A stretch of DNA of 41,443 nt from Gammaproteobacteria bacterium (GCA_025451335.1 JANWKO010000003.1:1-41443); one strand, 5' to 3'; shown: positions 16,700 to 25,400, counted from the first letter of the stretch. Numbers and translations are program-made. The notes: a model not told the origin generated them from the sequence alone.

Positions 16700-17974
16700 A
16701 TGAGGATTAAAATTTTGAATATTTATCGACAGACGCTGCATTTTTTATTAGTTAATTTTGAACGAAACTCTTTACGTTTCGGTTTTTTTTCTCGAAAATC
16801 ACCCATACGATCTTGCTTTGAATCGCTGCGTGGAGATTTAGAGAAACACGAAAAGGAAAGTTATCAACACATGTATGACCTTCTTAATAAAAAGGAAATG
16901 ACACAATTAATAAACGGTTTAATAACATATATCAATACAACAAAGGATATCAGTGACTTCGGCAATGTTGACAATGACATGATACATACATTTATGTGTC
17001 AAAGTTTATTATGGTATGAGTTAAATAATCCAACAGCAAATGATTCTTTTCGACAAACGGTAAATACTTATTTTTATGCCTTAAATAAAAAATTAAAATT
17101 AATAGATAAACTTGATGGAACAACACCTCTAAATATTTGGTTGCAACATTTTATAGAACATCCAGAAGCATACATTGGCCATCTTTTTATTAATGGAAAT
17201 GGTAATTCTTATGAAATGGATTTATTAAATTTGAGTGAATGCGGTTGTGTCGATATTAGTCACGATCGCTTGTTAAGCGATTTAAGATTACAAACTGAAC
17301 GACGCATTATTGAAGAATGTATTAAGTTAAAGTCATCAAATCCTAAAAATCCTATCAAAATTCTAAGTTTCGGCACAGGAGAGGGCCTACAAGATTTTCT
17401 CATTATTTTAAAATTATTCAATTTAGGTATTCGTAATATTGAATTAACTTTTGTTGAACGAGAATATAAAGGCTTGTTAGAACCTGAACAAAGATTTGTT
17501 TATTATTGGGACAAAAACTGGAAAGAAAAAGATAAACTTCCACAAAAATATCTTGTCGATCATGAGTCTAGGCTATATTCAATCACACGCGCATTATCTC
17601 TTCTTACAAAAAAATTTAGCGATGCCAATTTAACCATTTCACAATACGTTTCTGTTGAACAATTAAAAAAGGAAAAACGACATCAAAATTCATACGATAT
17701 TATTCAAGCAATTGACTTGGATGATTATGACGAAGCTAAAAGTGATTCATATCAAGATTTTCATGCGCTTGCGGGTTTTTTAAAGCATGAAGGCGTTGCA
17801 GTTTTGTCGCATCATTACAAATTAGATGAATTTAATCCTGTTAATAAAGATCACGATAGTTTGTTTAATTTAGTAAAAACTACTCAGCATACTAAAACAG
17901 AGCCAAAAATCAACGATGATAAAATTTACTACTCACAAAAACATTCCATGCAAAGCTTTACGAAATTCATTTGA
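16700..17974 (+). CDS. Hypothetical protein with a possible Rossmann methyltransferase domain
   Basis: The product has 424 residues. Residues 1-200 are helical with no recognised domain. From about 228, KILSFGTGEGLQDFLIILK followed by IELTFVERE looks like motif I and the acidic end of strand 2 of a SAM methyltransferase. YDIIQAIDLDDYDE resembles motif IV, and LKHEGVAVLSHHYK the strand after it. The match is weak and could be another Rossmann fold. The ATG at 16700 lacks a ribosome site. A TTG at 16715 has GAGG 9 bases upstream and may be the true start. The gene is monocistronic. Function is unknown. Confidence 0.65.
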   Translation: MRIKILNIYRQTLHFLLVNFERNSLRFGFFSRKSPIRSCFESLRGDLEKHEKESYQHMYDLLNKKEMTQLINGLITYINTTKDISDFGNVDNDMIHTFMCQSLLWYELNNPTANDSFRQTVNTYFYALNKKLKLIDKLDGTTPLNIWLQHFIEHPEAYIGHLFINGNGNSYEMDLLNLSECGCVDISHDRLLSDLRLQTERRIIEECIKLKSSNPKNPIKILSFGTGEGLQDFLIILKLFNLGIRNIELTFVEREYKGLLEPEQRFVYYWDKNWKEKDKLPQKYLVDHESRLYSITRALSLLTKKFSDANLTISQYVSVEQLKKEKRHQNSYDIIQAIDLDDYDEAKSDSYQDFHALAGFLKHEGVAVLSHHYKLDEFNPVNKDHDSLFNLVKTTQHTKTEPKINDDKIYYSQKHSMQSFTKFI

Positions 17975-18186
17975 AAACTTATCGAAACATTGAAACACCT
18001 CATTTTTCGTCTCACTTAATATTTTGTTTACAAGATACTTATATTTTACTTTCGGACCCAATTAAAAAATTTAATTCTATTTTTCTGATAATATTTAATT
18101 TGATATAATCCTTGCAAATTAAAGAACATTAATAATTCAGAAGCAAACGAACCGTCGGCTGATGAAGAAACTGCTAAGGTAAACAA

Positions 18187-18650
18187 ATGAGTGAACAGCG
18201 TGATATTGATCTAATTGATGAATTGATTTCTCACAAAGCAGAGTTGTCATGGCTTGAATTTAAGAAAAATAATTTTGATCCTAAAACTACAGGTGTGCTT
18301 TGTTCAGCTATTTCAAATAGTGCACGACTAGCTGGACGTGATTTTGGTTATATATTATGGGGAATAGATGATGAAACTCTGTATATAACAGGAACAACAT
18401 TTCAACCAGCCCTAGAACATTTGCAAATATGACCCCTGATGAGAGAGTTAGGGCATGTTGGCAACACGCTATTTTGAAATGGCTAAGTGGTGATCGTATG
18501 AAAAATTCAACTTTGTGTGAGCGTTTTGGAATTGAAAAACACAATGCTGCACAAGCAACTAAAGTAATCACTCAAGCACAAAAATTACAACTTATAAAAC
18601 CTGCAGATTCCGATCACCCTCGAGCTGGTTATGTTCCTTTCTGGGCATAA
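18187..18650 (+). pseudogene. AlbA_2 (Schlafen-type) transcriptional regulator, internally deleted
   Basis: Two fragments in different frames join at about 18405-18432. The first (18187-18432) gives the N-terminal AlbA_2 domain: LIDELISHKAELSWLEFKKNN, then LCSAISNSARLAGRDFGYILWGIDDET. The second (18429-18650) gives the characteristic C-terminus: DERVRACWQHAILKWLSGDRMKN, LCERFGIEK, and the family ending AGYVPFWA. Intact relatives are about 400-480 residues, so roughly 300 central codons have been lost together with the frame. AAGG lies 7 bases before the first ATG. These regulators often sit beside restriction-modification genes, none of which remain here. Confidence 0.85.
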
Positions 18651-19044
18651 TTTTCTTGATTGGGTTTTGATTGAAAGGTTTGTAGCGATTACAAAATAGC
18701 CAGTTCTAATTGGTTTTTGAATCAGTTTTGGAAATTACCCACGCTCTTTTTAAAAATGGAATAATTGCTCTTTCAATTGCGAATTGCCCTATAAACACTT
18801 GGCATAGTTATAACTACTTAATATTATTTCTTTTTTCACAATATAAAAAAATGGCACATTATCCAATAATATGGGTTTAAAAGTCAGGCATGACAGTCTG
18901 GGCAAATCTTTATCTGTTCGATTTTTTTCTGGTCGACAAATTTTTACAATAAATGGCAAATGAGACGCTTTAAACCTGTCTTGCATAATTTCAATTTGAA
19001 ATAGATAATAAAAATTCTTCATTAATTCTCAAAGAGAAAAATTT
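18651..19044. other. 394-base non-coding gap
   Basis: This AT-rich stretch has no convincing gene. The minus-strand open frame in it (18789-19022) has no ribosome site and no recognisable protein features. The only structure seen is the promoter-like region near its right end (18981-19009). It may hold decayed sequence from the region deleted with the AlbA_2 gene. Confidence 0.5.
18981..19009 (+). promoter_or_regulatory. Promoter with a palindrome in its spacer
   Basis: TTGCAT (18981-18986) and GATAAT (19004-19009) are 17 bases apart. The spacer contains the perfect palindrome TTTCAATTTGAAA (18989-19001), placed where a repressor would block polymerase. It should drive the two genes at 19045 and 19438. 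Confidence 0.5.
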
Positions 19045-19428
19045 ATGTTTGGACAAGCTAGCAAACCCAGACCCATCCCCGAAAAATCAAAACCTCATCA
19101 ATTGTCAAGTAGCGTCCCTGCAGACAAGCCTTTTTATCCCCATTTTAGTTGGGTAAAAAGTCAAGGAGAAAGCCCTTCTTATCTTCAAATGACGCCATCA
19201 CCCCCAGCTAAGCCATTTATCCAAAACGAAGACCTTAGTGAAAAAACAAAAACCAGTCCAATCGTTACACAAGAGGGCACGCCAATATCACCTTTTTTAA
19301 AAAATCCTTCTCCCATCCCCAATGTACTTTATTCGCCTATTTATGGACACCGATTAGCTCGACATGCGCTGGAAGGAAAAGAAGAGATAGATGATTCTAG
19401 CCTATGCTGCTGTTTCAAATTTTTATGA
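19045..19428 (+). CDS. Hypothetical proline-rich protein with a C-terminal cysteine cluster
   Basis: The 127-residue protein is rich in Pro, Ser and Lys (KPRPIPEKSKPHQ, TPSPPAKPF, KNPSPIPNVLYSPIYG) and is probably mostly disordered. It ends with LCCCFKFL. Three adjacent cysteines at an extreme C-terminus resemble acylation sites of eukaryotic membrane-anchored proteins, although this is not a CaaX box. There is no signal peptide. The next gene begins 9 bases after its stop, so the two are likely co-transcribed. No family is recognised. Confidence 0.65.
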   Translation: MFGQASKPRPIPEKSKPHQLSSSVPADKPFYPHFSWVKSQGESPSYLQMTPSPPAKPFIQNEDLSEKTKTSPIVTQEGTPISPFLKNPSPIPNVLYSPIYGHRLARHALEGKEEIDDSSLCCCFKFL

Positions 19429-19437
19429 GAAAAAAAT

Positions 19438-19962
19438 ATGCAACCAAGAACCGAACCCAAACAAGAATTAATTCAAGATTTGGTCACCCAGCTGATTGTA
19501 TATCTCGATCTTGCATCACGTTACGCAGTTTTTGCGGGTGATCTTTCCAAGCTAGATCCACAAATTCTTCAAAGTTTAACTAAGGAATGGTGTCGAGTTA
19601 TTGATTTAAAAAATTCACTAAAACCTTCTCTTGATTTAGAACAATTGAAACTCATACTTGATAATTATATTTCCAAAGATCAGGCAAAACTCGGTCCCTT
19701 TGAAACCGCTTTTCCAAAATGGATTTCTCCAGCAATTGCTGATGCTTTACTTTTATTAACCATTAATGATGCTCATGAATTTAAAAGCATGTTAAATGTG
19801 ATTGAATATATTGATAAACCAAAATTAAGTTCTGAAACAAAATCAGAAAGAAAAAATGCCATTCTTCGATTTTTTAAACCAATGGATGAAATAACTAAAA
19901 TATTGTCTACGCAGCTCAAAGTTTCTAATGAAGAAAAGCCACGCACATCCCCTCCGACATAA
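19438..19962 (+). CDS. Hypothetical helical protein
   Basis: The 174-residue soluble protein is mostly alpha-helical (QELIQDLVTQLIVYLDLASRY, AIADALLLLTINDAHEF) with a polar, proline-ending tail (EEKPRTSPPT). A GAGA-rich site overlapping the end of the previous gene precedes the ATG. It is the second gene of a two-gene unit and is convergent with the SGNH-like gene. A weak 7-bp hairpin (19967-19973 with 19996-20002) lies just after the stop and may be a shared terminator. No domain is recognised. Confidence 0.6.
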   Translation: MQPRTEPKQELIQDLVTQLIVYLDLASRYAVFAGDLSKLDPQILQSLTKEWCRVIDLKNSLKPSLDLEQLKLILDNYISKDQAKLGPFETAFPKWISPAIADALLLLTINDAHEFKSMLNVIEYIDKPKLSSETKSERKNAILRFFKPMDEITKILSTQLKVSNEEKPRTSPPT

Positions 19963-20015
19963 ATAGATGCTAAAAGGTGACTGAGCTCAATGAGCTTAGC
20001 ATTATAGTGGCTGTC

Positions 20016-21200
20016 TCATACCAATAGGTTAATCTGTTGAAACAGCACATCAAAGAAAAGTTCGCCATGTGCGGACACAATGATAGAAGAATTTTCTTCT
20101 AGCAAAATAACATCCGCAGCTAATATCGAAGTCAAATCAGGTGCCGACGAATTTATTTCATATTGAATTGGTTTTTTGCCGAATTCCATCTCTGTTCTGT
20201 ATAGCTTAAAATATCGGTAATAGCTAATTTTCGAAAATGTCTTATTTTCCATAAAAATTTTGTTTAATTTTTCTAGAAAACTTCCACCAATACAAGCTAA
20301 ATAAATTGTTTTATTTGCCTCTTTCACTTTTTTGTAACTTACCGCAGGAACTAAATATCGACTATCTTTTATAATTAAATTCAGCACAGCATGCAAATCA
20401 TGATCTTGTCCTTCTGGATTATAGGAAGGTGAATAACTAAATTGAATTTGATTGAGATGAAATTTATTATCTTCATTTATCGCATCAATAATTGCATTAG
20501 CCTCAATCGTTGCACCCAATGTATTCCAATGAATACCGCCTTTAGGAAACATGGGGAAATTATATTGATGCATTGCATTAACCATCAAATCAGATCCATT
20601 GATATAACGAACTTTTTTTTCCTTCAATAACTGTTCAATTTCTCTGTTTTCAGGACTAATCCCATTATTCATGCAATGAAATCGTTTAGGAATATTTTCT
20701 GGCATATATTCTGCTTTTGACGGTGTAATAACATAAATAAATGTCTTACCTCGCTTCTCAAAAAAATCACTAATCTTCTTTAATTTATTTGCCCAATCCG
20801 CTATTTTTTTTGAATCTTTGCTTTCTAAACAATACGGCTTAATGTAAGACATTTCGAATAATTGGTTCAACTTCCCGATCACCACGCCATCAGCTGCATA
20901 AGATTTTTTAAAAATGAAATGGATTTGATTGTTCAATCGGATAAATAAACTTCGTAATGGCAATTGCTTGGTTAGGGAGTTGTCTAAATATTTTTGCATT
21001 TCGTGGCTTTTTACATGATTCAAATCAAACGATGGCGTTTGTGTGTCTTTTGTTATTCCATGTAATCTATAATTCGGTAGCATCCATTTAAAAATGACGC
21101 CTTGTCCACATAAAGAAATTATTAATGCAAGCAAACCAGGAAGAAAAAAAACAAGGAATACAAAAAAAATTAAATTATGTCGACGGAGCAATTGGTACAT
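20016..21200 (-). CDS. AlgJ/AlgX-like SGNH-hydrolase-fold protein (putative glycan O-acetyltransferase)
   Basis: The 394-residue protein has an N-terminal signal-anchor (FFVFLVFFLPGLLALIISLCG, about residues 12-32) and an external domain of the AlgJ/AlgX type. The His is in PKGGIHWNTLGA (His224) and the nucleophile-type Ser in ACIGGSFLEKL (Ser307). AlgJ has an Asp two residues before the His (DxHW). Here that position is Gly, so the triad is incomplete or completed elsewhere. Relatives acetylate exported polysaccharides. It follows the heptosyltransferase gene by 98 bases on the same strand, which supports a surface-glycan role. No strong ribosome site precedes the ATG. Confidence 0.75.
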   Translation of the reverse strand: MYQLLRRHNLIFFVFLVFFLPGLLALIISLCGQGVIFKWMLPNYRLHGITKDTQTPSFDLNHVKSHEMQKYLDNSLTKQLPLRSLFIRLNNQIHFIFKKSYAADGVVIGKLNQLFEMSYIKPYCLESKDSKKIADWANKLKKISDFFEKRGKTFIYVITPSKAEYMPENIPKRFHCMNNGISPENREIEQLLKEKKVRYINGSDLMVNAMHQYNFPMFPKGGIHWNTLGATIEANAIIDAINEDNKFHLNQIQFSYSPSYNPEGQDHDLHAVLNLIIKDSRYLVPAVSYKKVKEANKTIYLACIGGSFLEKLNKIFMENKTFSKISYYRYFKLYRTEMEFGKKPIQYEINSSAPDLTSILAADVILLEENSSIIVSAHGELFFDVLFQQINLLV

Positions 21201-21298
21201 AAGTATTTTTTTGCAAACCTCGCAGAATTTCTTTGCTATTCAGCGCTAACTGATTAAGGGGCTCTGTAATAATCCCCCTAATTGTTGGATAAGACTTA

Positions 21299-22330
21299 TC
21301 ACTTTTCAAGCAATAAACTCTTAAAATTCTTCCAAACACTTTCAGGTTTATTAGCTAACATACAAGCTGATTCTTTATGCTGTATTTTATTATAATTGCA
21401 TTGATATTGATAACACCGAACACACGGAAATTCTGGTTCTTGGTGCACTTGAAATTGTCCGGTCGTGCCAATTAATAATGTGCTTGTCGACCCATATATT
21501 GTCACTGTTTTTACATTTAAAGCTGCAGCTAAATGACTTAATCCTGTGTCACAACTGATCGCGCCCAAAGCATTTTTTAAAATATAAGCATGCTCGGATA
21601 AACTACAAAATGGCAACACCACCGCATTGGGATGGTCTTTTGCTAATCTTTCCGCACGCAATTTTTCTTCTTGATTTCCCCACGGAAGTAAAATATTTAT
21701 CTGTTCATCTGCAGCAAAATTTATAAGTTGATGCCAATATGGCTCTGGCCAAAGTTTTGATTCCCAACTGGCATTGTGCACAAAAACAACATAGGATTTA
21801 GGAAGTGTAAATTTTACTTCTGAAAATGATAAAGACGCGATGCCATAATTTGGTTGATTATCAACAAAAGGATAATTTAAAACTTGTGCGAACAGCATTC
21901 GCAAACGCTTAATCGCATGCAATTTTTTATCGACAAAATATTGTCTTTGATAAGCGTAAGAAGCAAACCATTCACGTGCAGAATTTTTATCTAAACCACA
22001 GCGAACGCCTTTACTTAATAAAGTAATAATAGCGCTTTTTGTTGAAGTTTGACCATCAATCACAAGATCATATTTTTCTGCTCGTAGAGTCTTAAGAAAT
22101 TGATTTATTTCACCTGATTTTAACGTTTGCCACGGATTTTTACGCCAAAGACGATGTGAAGTGGCATGAATTTTTTTTACAGCAGGATGCCACGTTGCTA
22201 CTTCAGAAAAACTTTTTTCAATCACCCAATCAAAACTTATATTAGGAATGGCATGCATTGCATCCGTCATCGCCGGAAGAGCATGGATTAAATCACCCAT
22301 TGAAGTCAATTTAACAAATAAAATACGCAT
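21299..22330 (-). CDS. waaC: Lipopolysaccharide heptosyltransferase I-like
   Basis: The 343-residue GT9-family glycosyltransferase begins MRILFVKLTSMGDLIHALPAMTDA, the typical WaaC start. It has the donor-site signature SCDTGLSHLAAALNVKTVTIYGST in the C-terminal half. It adds the first heptose to Kdo in the LPS inner core, at the inner face of the cytoplasmic membrane, from ADP-heptose. The ATG at 22330 was chosen over a TTG one codon earlier. That ATG shares one base with the TGA of the upstream gene, so translation is coupled. The C-terminal cysteine-rich stretch (FPCVRCYQYQCN) is seen in some GT9 enzymes. WaaC is more likely than WaaF or WaaQ given the N-terminus. Confidence 0.88.
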   Translation of the reverse strand: MRILFVKLTSMGDLIHALPAMTDAMHAIPNISFDWVIEKSFSEVATWHPAVKKIHATSHRLWRKNPWQTLKSGEINQFLKTLRAEKYDLVIDGQTSTKSAIITLLSKGVRCGLDKNSAREWFASYAYQRQYFVDKKLHAIKRLRMLFAQVLNYPFVDNQPNYGIASLSFSEVKFTLPKSYVVFVHNASWESKLWPEPYWHQLINFAADEQINILLPWGNQEEKLRAERLAKDHPNAVVLPFCSLSEHAYILKNALGAISCDTGLSHLAAALNVKTVTIYGSTSTLLIGTTGQFQVHQEPEFPCVRCYQYQCNYNKIQHKESACMLANKPESVWKNFKSLLLEK

Positions 22331-22977
22331 CAATAGTTACTACGATTAAAAAGCCAAGGAAAAAGACGCTTGAATTTTGCAGAAAGACCATGATTATTTA
22401 AATGCTTTGTCAAAGCTACATCATTTGTTAAGTAATTAAATTGTAATGATAAGCGCTTGCCAGTAAATATCTTATGGCCATGCCAACCATTAGGTGTCAC
22501 TTTGAAAATTAAGCAAGTCCCTGCATTTGCTGGAACCTCTGCAACATAATCATCTAAGGAATATCGATTTCTGAGAATACGTAAGTTACCATCAGTACGA
22601 TTCCAGTTTTCATTCATATAAATCAATACCGTAATGAGCTTGTCTTTGCTGTCGGTATGAATATGACCATCTCGTTTTGTTGTATATCCACGCAAAGTAG
22701 TCATAGTAGGTTTATCGCGCAGATCAATAGCAAATTTTTGTTCAATTATTTCTCTGAATAATGCCCCTTCTAATTCATCTAGAAACTGTTTAAATACAGG
22801 AGAGCAAATTGCAGACGACGCTGGAATACTTCCTCGATGAGCAATCTGAGGAAATGCACTGACTAACGTTGATAAACAGTTTGGATCAATAAAATTAGGA
22901 ATAATTGCATAAGGAAAAGGGTCGGTTTCAACTCTAATTTTTTGTAGTTCTGTAAAATTTATAAAATTTGAATTCAT
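22330..22977 (-). CDS. 2-oxoglutarate/Fe(II)-dependent oxygenase-like protein
   Basis: The 215-residue protein has the jelly-roll oxygenase pattern. HTD (His107, Asp109) supplies the HxD metal ligands, a distal His lies in NGWHGHKI (166 or 168), and the 2-oxoglutarate arginine is probably Arg175 in GKRLSLQF. Prolyl-hydroxylase-like relatives act on proteins, sugars or lipids. The ATG at 22977 is preceded by AGGAAA. It heads the operon with waaC and the SGNH-like gene, so a sugar or LPS-linked substrate is plausible but not shown. Confidence 0.8.
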   Translation of the reverse strand: MNSNFINFTELQKIRVETDPFPYAIIPNFIDPNCLSTLVSAFPQIAHRGSIPASSAICSPVFKQFLDELEGALFREIIEQKFAIDLRDKPTMTTLRGYTTKRDGHIHTDSKDKLITVLIYMNENWNRTDGNLRILRNRYSLDDYVAEVPANAGTCLIFKVTPNGWHGHKIFTGKRLSLQFNYLTNDVALTKHLNNHGLSAKFKRLFPWLFNRSNY

Positions 22978-23026
22978 CAAATTTCCTGCCCTTATTGCCT
23001 TGGTTAAAAATTTTTCAAAAAAATTA

Positions 23027-23208
23027 AACCTAAATCCGGCAGTTCAACCCGTAACGAGAAAGGTTAATGTGCTGATGATAGAGACTTTTTTCTCTTCTTT
23101 TTTGTGAGACAGCACTCTCCTGTGCGGTGAACAAAAAAGAAGAGAAAAAAGTCTCTAGATTCAGCGCAGTAACCTTCCGCAGTAGGATTAAACTGCCGGA
23201 TTTAGGTT
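23027..23208. repeat. 182-bp palindromic MITE/REP-like element
   Basis: The ends are perfect 18-bp inverted repeats, 23027-23044 and 23191-23208 (AACCTAAATCCGGCAGTT and its complement). The centre is a perfect 26-bp stem, 23080-23105 with 23131-23156, around a 25-base loop. The zone between is also alignable arm to arm, with substitutions. The element fills most of the 321-base gap between acs and the glycan operon and may end acs transcription. Its arm is shared with 30021-30065. Confidence 0.9.
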
Positions 23209-23298
23209 AAAGGATTATGTTAACATGCAGAATGGTCAAGAGCCATACTTTGGACCGCATAATTTGCAAGTTTTAAACTCAACTCAGCGTTTTTTTTG

Positions 23299-25233
23299 TT
23301 ATTTAACCCGTCCTTTTATAAGATGATCAACCACCTGCGGATCTGCTAATGTAGAAATATCGCCGAGATCACTTATATCATTATTAGCAATTTTACGTAA
23401 AATTCGCCGCATAATTTTTCCAGATCGAGTTTTAGGTAATGCATCAGTCCACTGGATATAATCCGGTGTTGCAATAGCGCCAATTTCAGTTCGAACTTTT
23501 TGAATTAATTCTTTCTTCAACTCATCAGTAGACTCTACCCCTTGGATTAAGGTGATAAATGCATAAATACTTTCACCTTTAATATCATTTGGCACACCAA
23601 CGACAGCCGCTTCTGCGACTGAAACATCTTTTAAAAATGCATTTTCTAATTCGCCTGTTCCGATACGATGCCCTGAAATTTTTAATACATCATCATTACG
23701 ACCTACAATCCAAAAATAACCATCTTGATCACACCGCGCATCATCTCCAGTAAAATAGTAACCAGGAAATTTTTCAAAATAAGCAGCGATAAATCTTTCG
23801 CGATTACCATAAATTGTATTCAACATGCCCGGCCACGGTTGTGTAATAACTAATTTGCCCATGTGATTAGCAGAAACTGACTGTCCTTGATCATCAAGAA
23901 TATCTGGCTTGATTCCAAAAAATGGAACACTTGCTGATCCAGGTTTTAAGGGCGTCGCACCTGGCAAAGGTGAAATCATAATACCGCCAGTTTCCGTTTG
24001 CCACCATGTATCTACGACAGGACATCGACCGTCACCTACTATTTCATGATACCATTCCCAAACATCTGGATTTATCGGTTCCCCTACTGTACCTAATAGA
24101 CGCAAACTTTTGCGTCCGGTATTTTTTACCCATTTTTCTCCTTCTCTACGTAATGCTCTAATTGCGGTAGGTGAAGTATAAAGAATGTTTATCTTATAAT
24201 AATCAATCATCTCCCAATAACGTGAAAATGTCGGATAAGAAGGATTACCTTCATACATAAATGTGATAGCACCATTGCACAATGGCCCATAAACACTATA
24301 AGAATGTCCTGTTATCCAACCAACATCAGCCGTGCACCAGTAAATTTCCTTGTCATGATAATCAAAAATATATTTATGAGTCGTTGCCACATAGACAAGA
24401 TACCCACCTGTCACATGTAAAATTCCTTTTGGTTTGCCGGTAGAACCCGAGGTATACAAAATAAAAATAGGATCTTGAGCATCCATTTTTTCACATGGAC
24501 AATCTGCAGAAACTGTTCCCATTTCTTCATGATACCAATGATCTAAAAGGTTATTCCATTTAACTTCATTTTCAGTATGTTTAATAACTAAAACAGCTTT
24601 TACATTAGGGCATTCTACAACGGCTTCATCGACATTTTTTTTAAGATGGATTATTTTACCACCTCGCAAACCTTCATTAGCGGTAATGATGATCTGGCAT
24701 TCTGAATCTAAAATACGACTTTTTAAGGCTTCAGGTGAAAAACCAGCGAATACAACAGAATGTATTGCACCGATACGAGCACATGCCAGCATCGCAACAA
24801 CAACTTCAGGGATCATCGGCATGTAAATGCAAACGCGGTCACCTTTTTTAACATTAAATTTTTTTAACACGTTAGCAAATCGACATATTTTTTCATGCAA
24901 TTGCGCATACGTTAAGTTGCGTTTTTTTTGTGGTTCATCTCCTTCCCATAGAATGGCTGTTTGATTTGCCCGTTTCGGTAAATGGCGATCGATACAATTA
25001 TAACAAGCATTTAATTTTCCATCGATGAACCATTCCACATTTAAATTTTTCAAATCTCCCGAAAGAACTTTTTTCCACGGTTGAAACCATGTAATAAATT
25101 TTTCAGCTTGCTCTCCCCAGAATCCTTCCGGATCTTGCAAAGAACGTGCATACATTTCTTGATATCGCTCTTCATTTATAAGCGCTTGACCGGCAAATTC
25201 TTCAGGAACAGGATGTATCATTTCAGTACTCAT
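23299..25233 (-). CDS. acs: Acetyl-CoA synthetase
   Basis: The 644-residue AMP-forming ligase activates acetate to acetyl-CoA in the cytoplasm. The phosphate-binding loop ILYTSGSTGKPKG, the acyl-binding DTWWQTETGG and the hinge YFTGDDARCDQDGYFWIVGR are all present. The regulatory acetylation lysine, Lys606, lies in LPKTRSGKIMRR. The length is normal. The ATG at 25233 (MSTEMIHPVPEEF) has AAAGGA 7 bases upstream and is preferred over an in-frame TTG at 25257. The gene is monocistronic, with palindromic elements on both sides. Together with aconitase and PckA it supports use of acetate for gluconeogenesis and the TCA cycle. Confidence 0.96.
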   Translation of the reverse strand: MSTEMIHPVPEEFAGQALINEERYQEMYARSLQDPEGFWGEQAEKFITWFQPWKKVLSGDLKNLNVEWFIDGKLNACYNCIDRHLPKRANQTAILWEGDEPQKKRNLTYAQLHEKICRFANVLKKFNVKKGDRVCIYMPMIPEVVVAMLACARIGAIHSVVFAGFSPEALKSRILDSECQIIITANEGLRGGKIIHLKKNVDEAVVECPNVKAVLVIKHTENEVKWNNLLDHWYHEEMGTVSADCPCEKMDAQDPIFILYTSGSTGKPKGILHVTGGYLVYVATTHKYIFDYHDKEIYWCTADVGWITGHSYSVYGPLCNGAITFMYEGNPSYPTFSRYWEMIDYYKINILYTSPTAIRALRREGEKWVKNTGRKSLRLLGTVGEPINPDVWEWYHEIVGDGRCPVVDTWWQTETGGIMISPLPGATPLKPGSASVPFFGIKPDILDDQGQSVSANHMGKLVITQPWPGMLNTIYGNRERFIAAYFEKFPGYYFTGDDARCDQDGYFWIVGRNDDVLKISGHRIGTGELENAFLKDVSVAEAAVVGVPNDIKGESIYAFITLIQGVESTDELKKELIQKVRTEIGAIATPDYIQWTDALPKTRSGKIMRRILRKIANNDISDLGDISTLADPQVVDHLIKGRVK

Positions 25234-25295
25234 AAAAAAATCCTTTAAAAAAATCAAAATATGAAAAGCAATATCTTTTAAACACAGTCACTTTT

Positions 25296-25400
25296 CGCAT
25301 TATTTAGGTTCTTCGTTTTGTTCGCTAGCTTCCATGGATAGATGAAGCGGGAGGTACAAGGACGTACCAGGCGAACAAAACGAAAAACCTAAATAATGCG
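25296..25400. repeat. 105-bp cruciform element with 30-bp inverted ends and two inner hairpins
   Basis: Arms 25296-25325 and 25371-25400 match at 29 of 30 positions. The 45-base centre contains two further hairpins: GCTTC/GAAGC (25328-25332 with 25344-25348) and GGTAC/GTACC (25353-25357 with 25364-25368), giving a cloverleaf outline. It sits between the divergent acs and ccmG-like genes, just upstream of the ccmG promoter. Confidence 0.85.

Noticed and set aside
18789-19022. Minus-strand open frame of 77 codons in the 18.65-19.04 kb gap
   Set aside because: No ribosome site, no recognisable protein features, and it overlaps the promoter of the plus-strand pair.
21251-21280. GGGG/CCCC hairpin between the heptosyltransferase and SGNH genes
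   Set aside because: The stem is short with a mismatch and the two genes appear to be co-transcribed, so a terminator call is not supported.
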